Part shown: positions 1 to 9,047 of the stretch, piece after piece | Position numbering within the stretch: position 1 is the first letter of the stretch | Layout: every line of letters begins with the position of its first letter | From: a virus | IMG/VR virus record: IMGVR_UViG_3300044825_001165 | Location: 1-29,308 of that record | Length of the DNA: 29,308 nucleotides | Direction: 5' to 3' (one strand) | Position numbers and translations under genes: made by a program | The notes under the pieces: model-generated | Databases searched by the model: none | What the model was told of the DNA's origin: nothing | What the model saw: only the letters and a program-made list of their open reading frames with translations

Positions 1-2253
1 GAAGACGTTCCGGTAGCACCTTTGTCTCAGCCTGCCTCTTATGACTTTGAAGCGCCACAGTCTCCTTTAACTTCTGTGGCATCTACGATGACTGGCGGTA
101 AAGATCGTTACACGCCAGAAGAAATGGCTGAGATATTAAAAAATAGTGGCTTAATGGGTTCCGCAACAGGACCTGCCCCAACTCAAGTTTTTGACGAGCC
201 GGTCTACACCCCGCGTGGAGAGGACGTTCCGGTAGTGCCGCTTGCGGCTCCAACTCCTTCTGGAGCAGCGCCATCGAATTGGCTTGAAAACATGAAGCAA
301 TTTACTGGGGGCGCTACACCATCTCCGCTTGCTTACCTTACAACCAAAGGAACAGGCGGCGCTGGACTTCAAGAAGGTACTGCTCAAAAAACGCTTTCTA
401 ATCTTCTTAAATCAAACAAATTTGAAGAAGCATTTAAATTTGCTGAAGCAAACAATCTTCAGCAATTGCTTGCTGTTCCCGCTTATCTTAGGGACCTTCG
501 TGATCCATTTACAAAAGAAGAAGCGCAACAGTTTTTAAACGCTGCTCCAGCAAACTTTTTGCCAAACCTTTCCGGTACTGGGGATCTTGAAAAGTTTACA
601 TTTGATCCGCGTGGTGCGGCAGAGCGTGGCGCTTTTGGGTGGATGGGTTTTGACGAAAAAGGTCAACCTATTGCATCTGAAACTGGGTTTCCAAGACTTG
701 ATGCGGCTTGGAAAGTTGAAGAACTCGATCCTAAAACAAGCATCTTTGAAAAGATATTTAAAGCTGCTGCGCTTGCCGCTGCCGTTGCTGGGGGTGCGCA
801 AGCACTCGGCGCTTTAGGAAAAACCGCTGGAGCAACCGCTGCCGGTGGCGCAGGCGCAGGTGCAGCAGGAGCGGGTGCTGGCGCATTGGCTCCGATTGTT
901 CCCGCTGGTGTTCTTCCCGGCTCGGCTGCGGCTGCTGCGCTTCCAACTTTTACGGTTGCTACAGGCGCAGGTGGACTTGGCGCAGCCGGAACCGCTGGTC
1001 TCATTGGCGGCGGACTTGCTGCTTCGCAACTTGGCGGCGGGGCGGCGGCGGGTACGCCTACGGCACCGACTGCTCCAACCACGCCTGTTGATCCACTTCA
1101 AGAAATTCTTGTCACCGGATCAAAAGTTCCCTCCACTAGTTTAAGTGCAATTGGCCCCGGAACTTTGGCATCTACAAATTTGATTCGCGGTGTCAGCGAT
1201 ATTCCTGTAGATATTTACGGAAGACCCGTTGAGCCACCTCCGGCAGAGGCTCCGCCTGAAACGCCGCCAGAAGAGCCGCTTAAGGAAATCCTTGTTACCG
1301 GATCAAAACCAATTTCTGCTTTGGATATTGCAGCGGGGGCTACAGTGCCTGCGCTTTCTAAAGCCATTGCAGACATGGGGTACAGAGCACCTGCCTTTGA
1401 AGGAACTCCGATTGAGGATATTCCTGAAGTTGTAGTTCAGGGAACCGCTCCGAAGCCGATTGACTTAACTTCGGTTGTTGGCCCTTTGACCGCTGCTCAA
1501 CTAACGCAGGGCTTTACGCAGCCTCAGGTTGATCCAACAACGGGCGAACTTAAAGAGCCGCCTAAGACGCAGCAGGAGTTGGATGCTATTGAAGAAGCCT
1601 TGAAGACCGGCGCTCCAATTCCGGGCACAGAAACCGCCCTAGACAAACTAGGCAGACTTCTTTCCGGCGCTGGAAAAGTCAATGACCTTATGAAGTTGTT
1701 AGGCACTTTGGGCGCTTTAAAGGCAGGCAGTAAGGCTGTCTCTGGCGGCGGCGCAGGCACAGGCGCAGTCCCTACCGGCTTCGGCGGCGCGTTACCTAAG
1801 TACGAATTTAAGCGTACCCAGCTTCAACCGCAGATTGACTACTACCGTTATGGCCTTGGCCCTGAGGCAAGGTTTTTTTCGGATGTTCTTGTCCCACCTC
1901 CGCCGCCTGAGCCGCCGCAACTTCCGCCCTCTAAGCCACCGGGTGATGAACCGGTCTTTGCCGCTGGCGGTCTGACGGGTTATGCCAAGGGCGGAAGCAA
2001 TAAGTCCCGGTATGTTGCCGGTCCCGGCTCTGGTCGGGATGACAAGATCCCGGCGTTGCTAAGCGATGGGGAATACGTGATTGACGCGGAGACTCTGGCC
2101 CTGCTGGGCGACGGGTCTACCAAAGAGGGGGCGAAGCGTATGGACGAATTCCGTGCTAATATCCGGCGACACAAGGGTCGTGCCCTTTCGCGTGGCCGGA
2201 TCAGTCCAAATGCGAAGTCGCCTAATAAATATATGGGCGGAGGGTTGACCTAA
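1..2253 (+). CDS. Large virion protein, 5'-truncated
   Basis: The reading frame is open from base 1, so the true start lies upstream and about 750 residues are visible. Order: a low-complexity Pro-rich N-terminal part with a repeated EDVPV(A/V)PL segment (bases 1-24 and 220-243); a charged helical part; a long Ala/Gly-rich hydrophobic stretch (about residues 254-357) that could contact membrane; three spaced EILVTGSK-like repeats (about residues 366, 426 and 474); Pro-rich linkers; and a C-terminal segment with GPGSGRDDKIPALLSDGEYV followed by LGDGS. That C-terminal signature is familiar from phage virion proteins. The stop overlaps the next ATG (TAATG). It is the first visible gene of a late rightward operon. 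The exact role (tail, internal or injection protein) cannot be assigned. Confidence 0.8.
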   Translation, partial: EDVPVAPLSQPASYDFEAPQSPLTSVASTMTGGKDRYTPEEMAEILKNSGLMGSATGPAPTQVFDEPVYTPRGEDVPVVPLAAPTPSGAAPSNWLENMKQFTGGATPSPLAYLTTKGTGGAGLQEGTAQKTLSNLLKSNKFEEAFKFAEANNLQQLLAVPAYLRDLRDPFTKEEAQQFLNAAPANFLPNLSGTGDLEKFTFDPRGAAERGAFGWMGFDEKGQPIASETGFPRLDAAWKVEELDPKTSIFEKIFKAAALAAAVAGGAQALGALGKTAGATAAGGAGAGAAGAGAGALAPIVPAGVLPGSAAAAALPTFTVATGAGGLGAAGTAGLIGGGLAASQLGGGAAAGTPTAPTAPTTPVDPLQEILVTGSKVPSTSLSAIGPGTLASTNLIRGVSDIPVDIYGRPVEPPPAEAPPETPPEEPLKEILVTGSKPISALDIAAGATVPALSKAIADMGYRAPAFEGTPIEDIPEVVVQGTAPKPIDLTSVVGPLTAAQLTQGFTQPQVDPTTGELKEPPKTQQELDAIEEALKTGAPIPGTETALDKLGRLLSGAGKVNDLMKLLGTLGALKAGSKAVSGGGAGTGAVPTGFGGALPKYEFKRTQLQPQIDYYRYGLGPEARFFSDVLVPPPPPEPPQLPPSKPPGDEPVFAAGGLTGYAKGGSNKSRYVAGPGSGRDDKIPALLSDGEYVIDAETLALLGDGSTKEGAKRMDEFRANIRRHKGRALSRGRISPNAKSPNKYMGGGLT

Positions 2254-3257
2254 TGTCTGTTCTAGATTTCCTATTTGAAGGCCAAGCGCCAACGCCGACG
2301 ACCTTAACTGGCACGGCCACCTCTCAACTTCCCGAGTGGTACAACGAGTACACCCGCAACATGCTGGGCCGTGCTCAGGCCATTGCAGACATTCCCTACG
2401 CTACTTACGGCGGTCCCAGAATTGCGGGTTTTACCCCGACTGAACAGGCGGGGATGGCGGCTACTCAGAAAGCTGCGGGAACGTTTGAACCGTTCTTAGA
2501 AGGGGCCAAGACGGCGCTTGGGCGTGCAGGCGAAACGACCGGCATGGGTGCCGCAGCCCCCTATTTGCAAGCCGCTGGTACGACCTTCCCCGGGGCGGTT
2601 TCTCAGTACATGAGTCCGTACACGCAGAATGTGGTCAACCGCATTGCGGACGTTGGCTTACGGCAGTTGCAAGAAAAGTTTCTTCCAGCAATTGGCGAAG
2701 AGTTCACCAAAGCCGGTCAGTTCGGCGGCTCGCGGATGGGAGAATTTGGTGCAAGGGCGCTGCGCGATGTGGGCGAGGCGGTGCTTAGCGAACAAGCTAA
2801 GGCGTTGGAGTCAGGTTACAAGACGGCTGCGGACATCTACGGTGCCGACGTAAGTCGCATGGCAGATCTTGCCCGCATCTCAGGCGGTCTGGGTGCGCAG
2901 GACGTTCAGTCGCTTATGGGCCTTGCGGGTAAGTACGGCGAACTGGGTGGCACGGCTCAAGAACTGGGTCTGCGTGGCGCCGAAGCCATCACGGGCGTGG
3001 GCGCTGCCGAGCGGGGATTGCAGCAGCAGAATCTTGCGCTGGCTTATCAGGACTTCTTGCGTCAACAAGGTTACCCGGCGGAACAGGCAAAATTCTTGTC
3101 GGGCATGCTGGAAGGTGTGCGGTTGCCTGAAACCAAGATTGAACAGACACAGACGCTTCCAAGAGATTGGGAGTATGGTACGACTGGCGCTGGAAAAGTG
3201 ATCGGCGGAATTAAAGATCTTAAAGATCTTTACGACCTCATCAAAAAGTTTGGGTGA
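2253..3257 (+). CDS. Virion-associated protein, probable DNA-injection type
   Basis: 334 aa, starting at ATG within TAATG, one base over the previous stop. The N-terminus has LPEWYNEYTRNML and GGPRIAGFTPTEQAGM, followed by long Ala/Gly/Gln-rich helices. A middle segment (GQFGGSRMGEFGARALRDVG, about residues 150-170) and QQGYPAEQAKFLSGMLEGVR near the end recur in phage structural proteins of unknown function, as far as I recall. No signal peptide, enzyme motif or clear membrane segment is visible. Its position between the large virion protein and two coiled-coil proteins supports a role in the particle, perhaps ejected with DNA. That role is inferred from context. Confidence 0.75.
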   Translation: MSVLDFLFEGQAPTPTTLTGTATSQLPEWYNEYTRNMLGRAQAIADIPYATYGGPRIAGFTPTEQAGMAATQKAAGTFEPFLEGAKTALGRAGETTGMGAAAPYLQAAGTTFPGAVSQYMSPYTQNVVNRIADVGLRQLQEKFLPAIGEEFTKAGQFGGSRMGEFGARALRDVGEAVLSEQAKALESGYKTAADIYGADVSRMADLARISGGLGAQDVQSLMGLAGKYGELGGTAQELGLRGAEAITGVGAAERGLQQQNLALAYQDFLRQQGYPAEQAKFLSGMLEGVRLPETKIEQTQTLPRDWEYGTTGAGKVIGGIKDLKDLYDLIKKFG

Positions 3258-3263
3258 TTCACC

Positions 3264-4454
3264 ATGGACGATAACGAACCGATCTCTGGTCTTGATGTTC
3301 TTGAAGAATCTATAGACGATGCCTTGGAAGAAGAAGGTCCATTGGCTTCTGTCATTAAAGAGTCTTTGCCATCTTCAAGTGTTGAAGCTGCTGCTCCTGC
3401 TGCTCCTCGTCAGACTCAGTACCGTGATGAGTTGATGCGTCAATTGCAGAGCACGACGCAAAAACTGCTTGCACCAAAGCCGGAGCCGAAGAATCTGCTT
3501 GAGGCGCTGTCTCGTCAGTTTGTGATGCCAACCGGAAAAAGCGGTAATCTTCTAATTGCCCGACAAGAGCGGGCGGAAAAAGAAGCGGAAGATGATTTAA
3601 AGCGTCGAGAGGCTATTCTTACAATTCTTGATAAACAAGCACGATTGGAGCGTGAGCAGGAAGAAGATCTTGCTAGGGCGCGTGCAGTGGAGGCTCAAGC
3701 CATTGCAAGAGCCAGAACACCATCGCAAAGATCGAGCGAACTTGAGCGTTTGATGGCTCTTTTGGAAACCTTGGAAGAAAATGACCCTAGAGTAAAAACT
3801 ATAAAAGATAGGATAACTCTTTTAACAACTCGCGCCCCTCGCTCTGAAAAAGAACCTCCTGATCCGGATAGACCATCTTCTGTTGTTATTAACAGAGTTA
3901 CGGGCGTTGTTAACAGAGATTTAAATCCAATTGGCGCTCGACTTGGTGCACTTAACGAAACCCGTGCAGCGATTGCTAATGCAAGAACGAACCCTGCTCA
4001 GGTTCCGCAAGTTGATCGTTTCTTCGCAAGACTTAGCGGAGATAGTCAGTTGAGTCAACTTGAAGTTCAATCTGTTGCCAACGCTGGATCTTTCCCGGCA
4101 AGAATCTCAAGCCAATTAAGTAAATTCTTCACTGGCGTACCAACTGATCTTTCTCTTGACGATAAAGCTCTTGTTCTTGATGTATTAGAAGAGGTTCTTG
4201 CGCCTTCATTTAATTCAAGAAGAAATCAAATTATTAATCAATTTTCTGTTGCTTCTGATATTTCACCGGAAGTTGTTGAAAGAATTGTCCCGCCCAGATA
4301 CATGACTGCGGCAGAAAGAAGAAGGCTACGTGAACAAACTGCAAAAACTCCTACTCCAGAGGCAATTGCGTTTCTTAAAAAGAATCCAAACCTTGCACCA
4401 GATTTTGATAAAAAATACGGCGCTGGAGCTTCTAAAAAGTATTTGGAGCAGTAA
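3264..4454 (+). CDS. Coiled-coil virion-operon protein, unknown function
   Basis: 396 aa. The acidic N-terminus (about 30 residues) leads into a charged helical region rich in Glu, Arg and Ala (about residues 95-190, with runs such as RQERAEKEAEDDLKRREAIL) that looks like a coiled coil. A more globular helical half follows and ends in a basic Lys/Tyr-rich tail. I do not recognise a family or active site. It lies 6 nt after the previous gene and directly abuts the next ATG (TAAATG), so it is in the same late operon. A structural or internal virion role is the most economical reading. Codon use here is more AT-rich than in the preceding gene. Confidence 0.72.
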   Translation: MDDNEPISGLDVLEESIDDALEEEGPLASVIKESLPSSSVEAAAPAAPRQTQYRDELMRQLQSTTQKLLAPKPEPKNLLEALSRQFVMPTGKSGNLLIARQERAEKEAEDDLKRREAILTILDKQARLEREQEEDLARARAVEAQAIARARTPSQRSSELERLMALLETLEENDPRVKTIKDRITLLTTRAPRSEKEPPDPDRPSSVVINRVTGVVNRDLNPIGARLGALNETRAAIANARTNPAQVPQVDRFFARLSGDSQLSQLEVQSVANAGSFPARISSQLSKFFTGVPTDLSLDDKALVLDVLEEVLAPSFNSRRNQIINQFSVASDISPEVVERIVPPRYMTAAERRRLREQTAKTPTPEAIAFLKKNPNLAPDFDKKYGAGASKKYLEQ

Positions 4455-7337
4455 ATGGCTAATCCATTTGACCAGTTTGACGAGACTAAACCGCCTGACG
4501 TTACGGTTACTAAGATCGGTGAGCGAGAGATTGCTCAGGCTGGTCAAAACCCTTTTGATGCTTTTGATGAATCTTCTGCTCAAATTCAAACCGAAAAACA
4601 AGCAGAAGAAGAAAAAGCTAGTGTTGGCGAGTATTTGATCAATGCTATTAAGCGCGGCGTAATTAGTTCAACGGCAGCGTTGGATGCGCTGCTGAGTGCT
4701 GGATTCAGTCGCATGGCTGCTACGGAAATGATCAAGACCGGAGCGTTGCCTAAAGAAGAAGCCATGCGTAGAGCTTACGGCATTGGTGAAGATTCAAAGC
4801 CAATTATTCAATCTGTTTCAGAAGCCCTTGCTAAGTCGGAAAAAAAGTATGCCCCACTGGTTGGGGCGGACGTTGAAATGCAGGCTCCGGGGCCCATTAG
4901 CAAATTTGTTGGCGCTGGCCTGACAGCCGTTGCCGATCCACTTACTTATCTTGGTGGCGTTGGTCTTATTAAGACTCCAGTTCGTGCAGGTGGCGAGTTT
5001 TTAACTGGCGTTGCATCCGAGGCTGGCGGCGAGCTTGGAGAGGCTGCTGAAAAAGTCATTACTGGCGGCGAAACAACTGGTGCAGGGCGACTTCTTGGCG
5101 CTATTACGACGGGCGTTGCAACCGCAGCCCCAAGGCAAGCCGTTACAGATGTTGCAGAAAATACGCTTGAGCAAATTCGTCGAAACAGACAGATTCTTAA
5201 GCAAGCTCCGGGCGGTGCCGAAAAGATGTACGCTTCAGGGGCTGCGAAAAGCCTACTTGAGCTTGCGGCTAAAGAGCAAGGCGCGGAATCTGTCAATGCA
5301 CTGATTCAGTTGGCTAATGAAGCCTCTCAGTTTGTGAATAAGGCTGACTCTCCGCTTGTTATTGCAATGGCGGATAATCCGGTAATTCGTCAGCAAGTTG
5401 AACGCTTGGCCAAGATCAATCCAACTTTTAGGCAGCGCATAAATTCAGTAATTGAGCAAGCATCTAAAGACATCGAAGCCAAAACGACTCGTATGTTTGG
5501 CGAACGGTATGCAGTAGAAGTTAAGCCTGATGCTGGACTTAAAGTCTCTCCGGTCGTTACTCGTCGCCGTAATCAGATTGAACGCGACCTTGAAAACTTA
5601 ACTGAAGGTGTAACCCCTAGAGTTGATCCAGAAACTTTGGGTTCTAGAGTAGAGGCGCTTGTTGAACAACGTAAAAAACTTGCTCGCGCTGAAGTTTCGC
5701 CAAAATACGATGATCTTCTTAATGAAGCGCGGGCTAAGAAAATTGAAATGCCATCCGAAGGCGTTGGCTCAATTCACAGGTTTGTAGTAGAAAACAATCT
5801 TCGTGACATCTTCGGTAAAGGTACTGCGCTTGATCGAAAGATCATGTCTTACCTTGAGCCTAAGGTAGTTGAAGGAAAGCCGGGTCCGGCTATTCTTGGC
5901 CCTGATGGTCAGCCCATTACCGCACCTGCAAAGGCTGAGGTTCAGTACCCGACTCTTTCTTTTGACAACTTAGACTCGCTTAAGAAGGCCATAAACGAAG
6001 TTAAGCGTGGCCGCATGAGCGATGACGCTCGACGCAAGATTAATCAACTTGAAGGAGTTGTCGATCAGGCAAGAGAAACCATTCCGGGCGACTTCAGCAA
6101 GCGTCTTGCCGATATTGACCTTGAGTACTATCAAAAGGTGGGCATTCCGTTTGATGAGCAAGGCATTCGGGACATTGATGCTAAGAAGTATGCCACTCAG
6201 GTTGCACCTGTTATCGTCAAGAACCCCGAGTCTTACCGTCAGTTCATTCGCGCTGTAGGCGAAGACAAGGGAAATGTTCTTGCTGAAAACGCCATCATCT
6301 CTGAGGTTTATGACAAGGCTGTCAAGGATGGTCAGATAAACGCTAGACAGCTTGAGAAGTATCTCAAGGACAAACAAGAAATTATTTCTCAAATTCCGGG
6401 CCTTGAGGATCGGCTTCGTAAGGCTGCGCTGGATGATCGTGATCTTCGCGCAAAGCTTGACTCGCTTAACGACTCAGCAAAAGTTGCTGAAGCGCGGGTT
6501 GCCAACAATGCTTTGACTAAGTTTGAAGTACCTGACTACACGACGCTTGCCTCTAGCATTATTAACAACCCTGGGCAGCGTCAAAAAATCATGCGAGACA
6601 TTAGCGATCTTGACCCAGATACCGCTAAGGCTGTTCGCAATGCGCTTCGTGTAGAGGCTATAAACCTTGGCCGTCGTAATGCTGGTGGGTTTATGGCTTA
6701 TATCAACGATCCTGCCAATAAAGCGGGCGTTGAAGCTATTTTTGGCACTGCCTTTCAACCCGCGCTTCGCAAACTTGCCTTGTTTTCCGACAAAGTTTCT
6801 CAGGCAGATATCTCTAAACTTGGTGTTTCCCTTGATAGAAGGGAGCTTGATGCTTTGCAGAAACTTGTTCCGGGCGTGGACATTCCTTATATCTCCTCTA
6901 CTCTTCGTGATCGTATTACAAGCCTTCCGCAAAAAGTTGTTCGCGTTTTATCAAAGTACAACAGCGCAAAACTTGCCGAGGCTACGGATGATGCCATCAT
7001 TGAATTATTGCTAGACCCGAATGGCGTGCAAAAACTGGCAAACACCATTACCGATGTAAAGTTTGATATTAAAAATCCTGCTTCTATCGGAAGGCTTGCT
7101 GATTCTTTATCTCGTTCTGTTCCAAGATCTTTTTACACAAGCACTAAGACGGCTTTGATTGGGGAAGAGCAGCAACGTCAAGAAGAAGAAAGACGCAGAA
7201 AAGAGGCTAGTGATCTTGTTCTTGGCGGCTTTGAAGAAGCGCCTCCGACGCCTTTTAAGAAGGGCGGAATAGTGAAGCGTCGTCCCGCCTACACAATGGA
7301 TGAAGAACTCTTGCTAAGACGCTACTCAAGCAGGTAG
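4455..7337 (+). CDS. Giant internal-virion-like protein with NPFDxFDE repeats
   Basis: 960 aa. The N-terminus carries NPFDQFDE (residues 3-10) and NPFDAFDE (residues 32-39), short repeats typical of phage internal or ejected proteins as far as I recall. A Gly/Ala-rich hydrophobic region follows (about residues 140-215), then some 600 residues of mostly helical charged sequence with several predicted coiled-coil stretches. The C-terminus has a Lys/Gly turn (FKKGGIVKRRPAYTMDEELL) like the ends of other phage virion proteins, and the first gene here also ends with GG(L/I) turns. No lysozyme or transglycosylase motif is visible. Size, helical content and position suggest a DNA-ejection or internal core protein; this is inferred. 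Confidence 0.75.
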   Translation: MANPFDQFDETKPPDVTVTKIGEREIAQAGQNPFDAFDESSAQIQTEKQAEEEKASVGEYLINAIKRGVISSTAALDALLSAGFSRMAATEMIKTGALPKEEAMRRAYGIGEDSKPIIQSVSEALAKSEKKYAPLVGADVEMQAPGPISKFVGAGLTAVADPLTYLGGVGLIKTPVRAGGEFLTGVASEAGGELGEAAEKVITGGETTGAGRLLGAITTGVATAAPRQAVTDVAENTLEQIRRNRQILKQAPGGAEKMYASGAAKSLLELAAKEQGAESVNALIQLANEASQFVNKADSPLVIAMADNPVIRQQVERLAKINPTFRQRINSVIEQASKDIEAKTTRMFGERYAVEVKPDAGLKVSPVVTRRRNQIERDLENLTEGVTPRVDPETLGSRVEALVEQRKKLARAEVSPKYDDLLNEARAKKIEMPSEGVGSIHRFVVENNLRDIFGKGTALDRKIMSYLEPKVVEGKPGPAILGPDGQPITAPAKAEVQYPTLSFDNLDSLKKAINEVKRGRMSDDARRKINQLEGVVDQARETIPGDFSKRLADIDLEYYQKVGIPFDEQGIRDIDAKKYATQVAPVIVKNPESYRQFIRAVGEDKGNVLAENAIISEVYDKAVKDGQINARQLEKYLKDKQEIISQIPGLEDRLRKAALDDRDLRAKLDSLNDSAKVAEARVANNALTKFEVPDYTTLASSIINNPGQRQKIMRDISDLDPDTAKAVRNALRVEAINLGRRNAGGFMAYINDPANKAGVEAIFGTAFQPALRKLALFSDKVSQADISKLGVSLDRRELDALQKLVPGVDIPYISSTLRDRITSLPQKVVRVLSKYNSAKLAEATDDAIIELLLDPNGVQKLANTITDVKFDIKNPASIGRLADSLSRSVPRSFYTSTKTALIGEEQQRQEEERRRKEASDLVLGGFEEAPPTPFKKGGIVKRRPAYTMDEELLLRRYSSR

Positions 7338-7347
7338 AGTCAAGTCC

Positions 7348-7563
7348 ATGAAAAAGCGGGAGAAGTACATCCCCGTTCAGATAGAGGACGGGAAGTGGTA
7401 CCGCATGAGGGGTTACACGCACACGGAGTGCTGTGACTGTGCACTTGTACACAAGGAAGAGTTCCGCGTGGTAGACGGCCATATTGAATGGCGGGCTGTT
7501 AGGGATGACAAGGCTACGGAGAAACGCCGTCAGGAACTCGGCATCAAAATCACCAAGAAGTAA
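7348..7563 (+). CDS. Small Cys-containing phage protein
   Basis: 71 aa, starting 10 nt after the giant virion gene. It has a central THTECCDCALVHKEEF segment with three cysteines and two histidines, which could bind metal. A basic tail follows (RRQELGIKITKK). I recall comparable short proteins with an HTECCDC-like core in phage genomes but cannot name a function. It precedes the metallophosphoesterase by 2 nt, so the two are probably co-transcribed and translationally coupled. Confidence 0.7.
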   Translation: MKKREKYIPVQIEDGKWYRMRGYTHTECCDCALVHKEEFRVVDGHIEWRAVRDDKATEKRRQELGIKITKK

Positions 7564-7565
7564 TC

Positions 7566-8564
7566 ATGCCTAGATATTCAGAAGATTCCGAGTTTATAGA
7601 AGCTTGGAGACGGTTTAAGAAAGCAAGTTTGATCTCTGAACACTTCAAGATGGACATCAGGTCTGTCTATGAAAGGCGACGGAAATTAGAGCAAAAATAC
7701 AACATCTCTCTTGAAAGCAGTCAAGAAAACACTGCCTTAACAAGCACTAGAACTATCATTGGAAATAAGCTCAACGAATTGGCCAAGATTCGACAAGAGA
7801 AGTACGAATCGGAAATGTCCGATACGGTCACCGATGGCGTCGTGCTGATTGCCTCGGACTGTCATTACTGGCCCGGTGTCGTGACCAAGGCGCATCAAGC
7901 CTTTTGTAAGTTAGCTAAGCAGCTTAGTCCGAAAATGGTGATCCTGAACGGGGACATCTTGGACGGCGCTCGCATCAGCCGCCATGCGCGGATCATGTGG
8001 GAAAAACAGCCCCAGATGAAAGACGAAATCGCTGCCGTTCAAGACCGATGCGCAGAGATTGAGCGGGCTGCGGGTAAGGCCAAGTTGATCCGCACCATTG
8101 GTAATCACGATGCTCGGTTTGAAAACTACCTCTCCAGCCGCGTTGGTGAACTGGAAGAGATGACAGGCATGACCCTGCTGGACTACCTGCCCCGCTGGCG
8201 TGCGGGGTGGTGCGTGCATTTAAACAATCATACAGACGGCTGGACCACGATCCGGCATCGGCCTGTCGCGGGTGGCGTTCACTCGGCCTACAACAGCACG
8301 CTCAAGGCGGGTGTCTCGTACGTACACGGGCACCTGCATAAGCTTCAGGTTACGCCGTGGTCGGATTACCGTGGCCGCAGGTACGGTGTAGATACCGGCA
8401 CCATGGCTGAGCCGTATGGTCCGCAATTTAACTATACCGAAGCCGGTCCCGTTAACTGGGCCTCAGGTTTTGCGGTGCTGACATTCCACAAGGGCAAGCT
8501 CTTGCAGCCGGAACTCTGTGTTGTCGAGCACGGGGATGCGTGGTTTAGAGGGAAGAAAGTGTGA
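7566..8564 (+). CDS. Calcineurin-like metallophosphoesterase with N-terminal HTH
   Basis: 332 aa. The N-terminal 45 residues look like a helix-turn-helix (EDSEFIEAWRRFKKASLISE and DIRSVYERRRKLEQ), followed by a linker. The rest has the metal-binding series of the calcineurin-like phosphoesterase superfamily in order: SDCH (97-100), NGDILDG (128-134), GNHD (179-182) and VHGHLH (253-258). All expected metal ligands are present, so it is probably an active phosphoesterase or nuclease acting on nucleotides or nucleic acid. Its substrate is not evident. It sits at the end of the late operon, and phages often place such HTH-phosphoesterases near structural genes. Its stop overlaps the next start as TGATG. 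Confidence 0.88.
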   Translation: MPRYSEDSEFIEAWRRFKKASLISEHFKMDIRSVYERRRKLEQKYNISLESSQENTALTSTRTIIGNKLNELAKIRQEKYESEMSDTVTDGVVLIASDCHYWPGVVTKAHQAFCKLAKQLSPKMVILNGDILDGARISRHARIMWEKQPQMKDEIAAVQDRCAEIERAAGKAKLIRTIGNHDARFENYLSSRVGELEEMTGMTLLDYLPRWRAGWCVHLNNHTDGWTTIRHRPVAGGVHSAYNSTLKAGVSYVHGHLHKLQVTPWSDYRGRRYGVDTGTMAEPYGPQFNYTEAGPVNWASGFAVLTFHKGKLLQPELCVVEHGDAWFRGKKV

Positions 8565-8755
8565 TGCGCTGCGAGTCGTGTAAGCACTTTATTAAGACGT
8601 ATGAAGGCGAAGGTTGGTGTTCACATCCCAAATACTCAGGGATCGTGCTGACATCGTTCAACCAAGAGATATGCCGGGGCAACGGCTACGTCAGGGGAAG
8701 CGAACCAGTTCGGATTCCTCCGTCTGATTCTGAAGAGACTCCACGTAAGCCGTAA
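8564..8755 (+). CDS. Cys-rich mini-protein
   Basis: 63 aa from the ATG that shares one base with the upstream stop (TGATG); a GTG three bases earlier is an alternative start. It has CESCKHF near the start, then C-SHP and C-RGNGYV, a four-Cys pattern (CxxC, C, C) plausible for a zinc knuckle. The C-terminal 20 residues are Pro/Ser/Glu-rich and disordered. Its last 65 nt overlap the end of the leftward DUF6511 gene on the other strand. It is the last rightward gene seen in the late operon. Function is unknown. Confidence 0.6.
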   Translation: MRCESCKHFIKTYEGEGWCSHPKYSGIVLTSFNQEICRGNGYVRGSEPVRIPPSDSEETPRKP

Positions 8756-9047
8756 TGATGGCTTCGATGAACTCGTCAAACTGATCCGGCGTGAACTTCA
8801 TAAAGTCGTAGACGCCCGTGGCCTCAATGAAGTGACCAGCGGCAGCGACTGCATCGTTGATGGCGACGACTTCTCTCGGTGACTTGTCGATCATGTAGGC
8901 ATCCATACATTTGATTGAGCAGAAACGTGCTTTGATTCGTTGGTAATCAACTGGCACGCGGGAGCGGGGTTCGTATATCCATCCCCGTTCTTCCCGATGG
9001 CATATCGGGCATAAACCTAAACTCCGTAACTTCGGTGTACTTTCCAT
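8691..9047 (-). CDS. DUF6511-like zinc-motif phage protein
   Basis: 118 aa. The N-terminal part has CPICHREERGW and FCSIKCMDAY, two CxxC/CxxxC pairs that make a zinc-binding core. Then comes AINDAVAAAGHFIEATGVYD and FTPDQFDEFIEAIITAYVES, which match my memory of the DUF6511 family of phage proteins. The biochemical role of that family is not known to me. It is the last gene of the leftward replication operon. Its start lies inside the helicase gene (101 nt overlap), and its 3' end runs 65 nt into the converging rightward gene. Confidence 0.75.
   Translation of the reverse strand: MESTPKLRSLGLCPICHREERGWIYEPRSRVPVDYQRIKARFCSIKCMDAYMIDKSPREVVAINDAVAAAGHFIEATGVYDFMKFTPDQFDEFIEAIITAYVESLQNQTEESELVRFP

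Noticed and set aside
663-1082. Leftward frame of 139 aa opposite the Ala/Gly-rich region
   Set aside because: Ala/Pro-rich mirror of repetitive GC-rich codons; no start signal.
2253-7337. Tape-measure protein
   Set aside because: Long helical proteins are present, but the N-terminal repeats, hydrophobic stretches and context fit internal/ejected virion proteins at least as well, so no tape-measure call is made.
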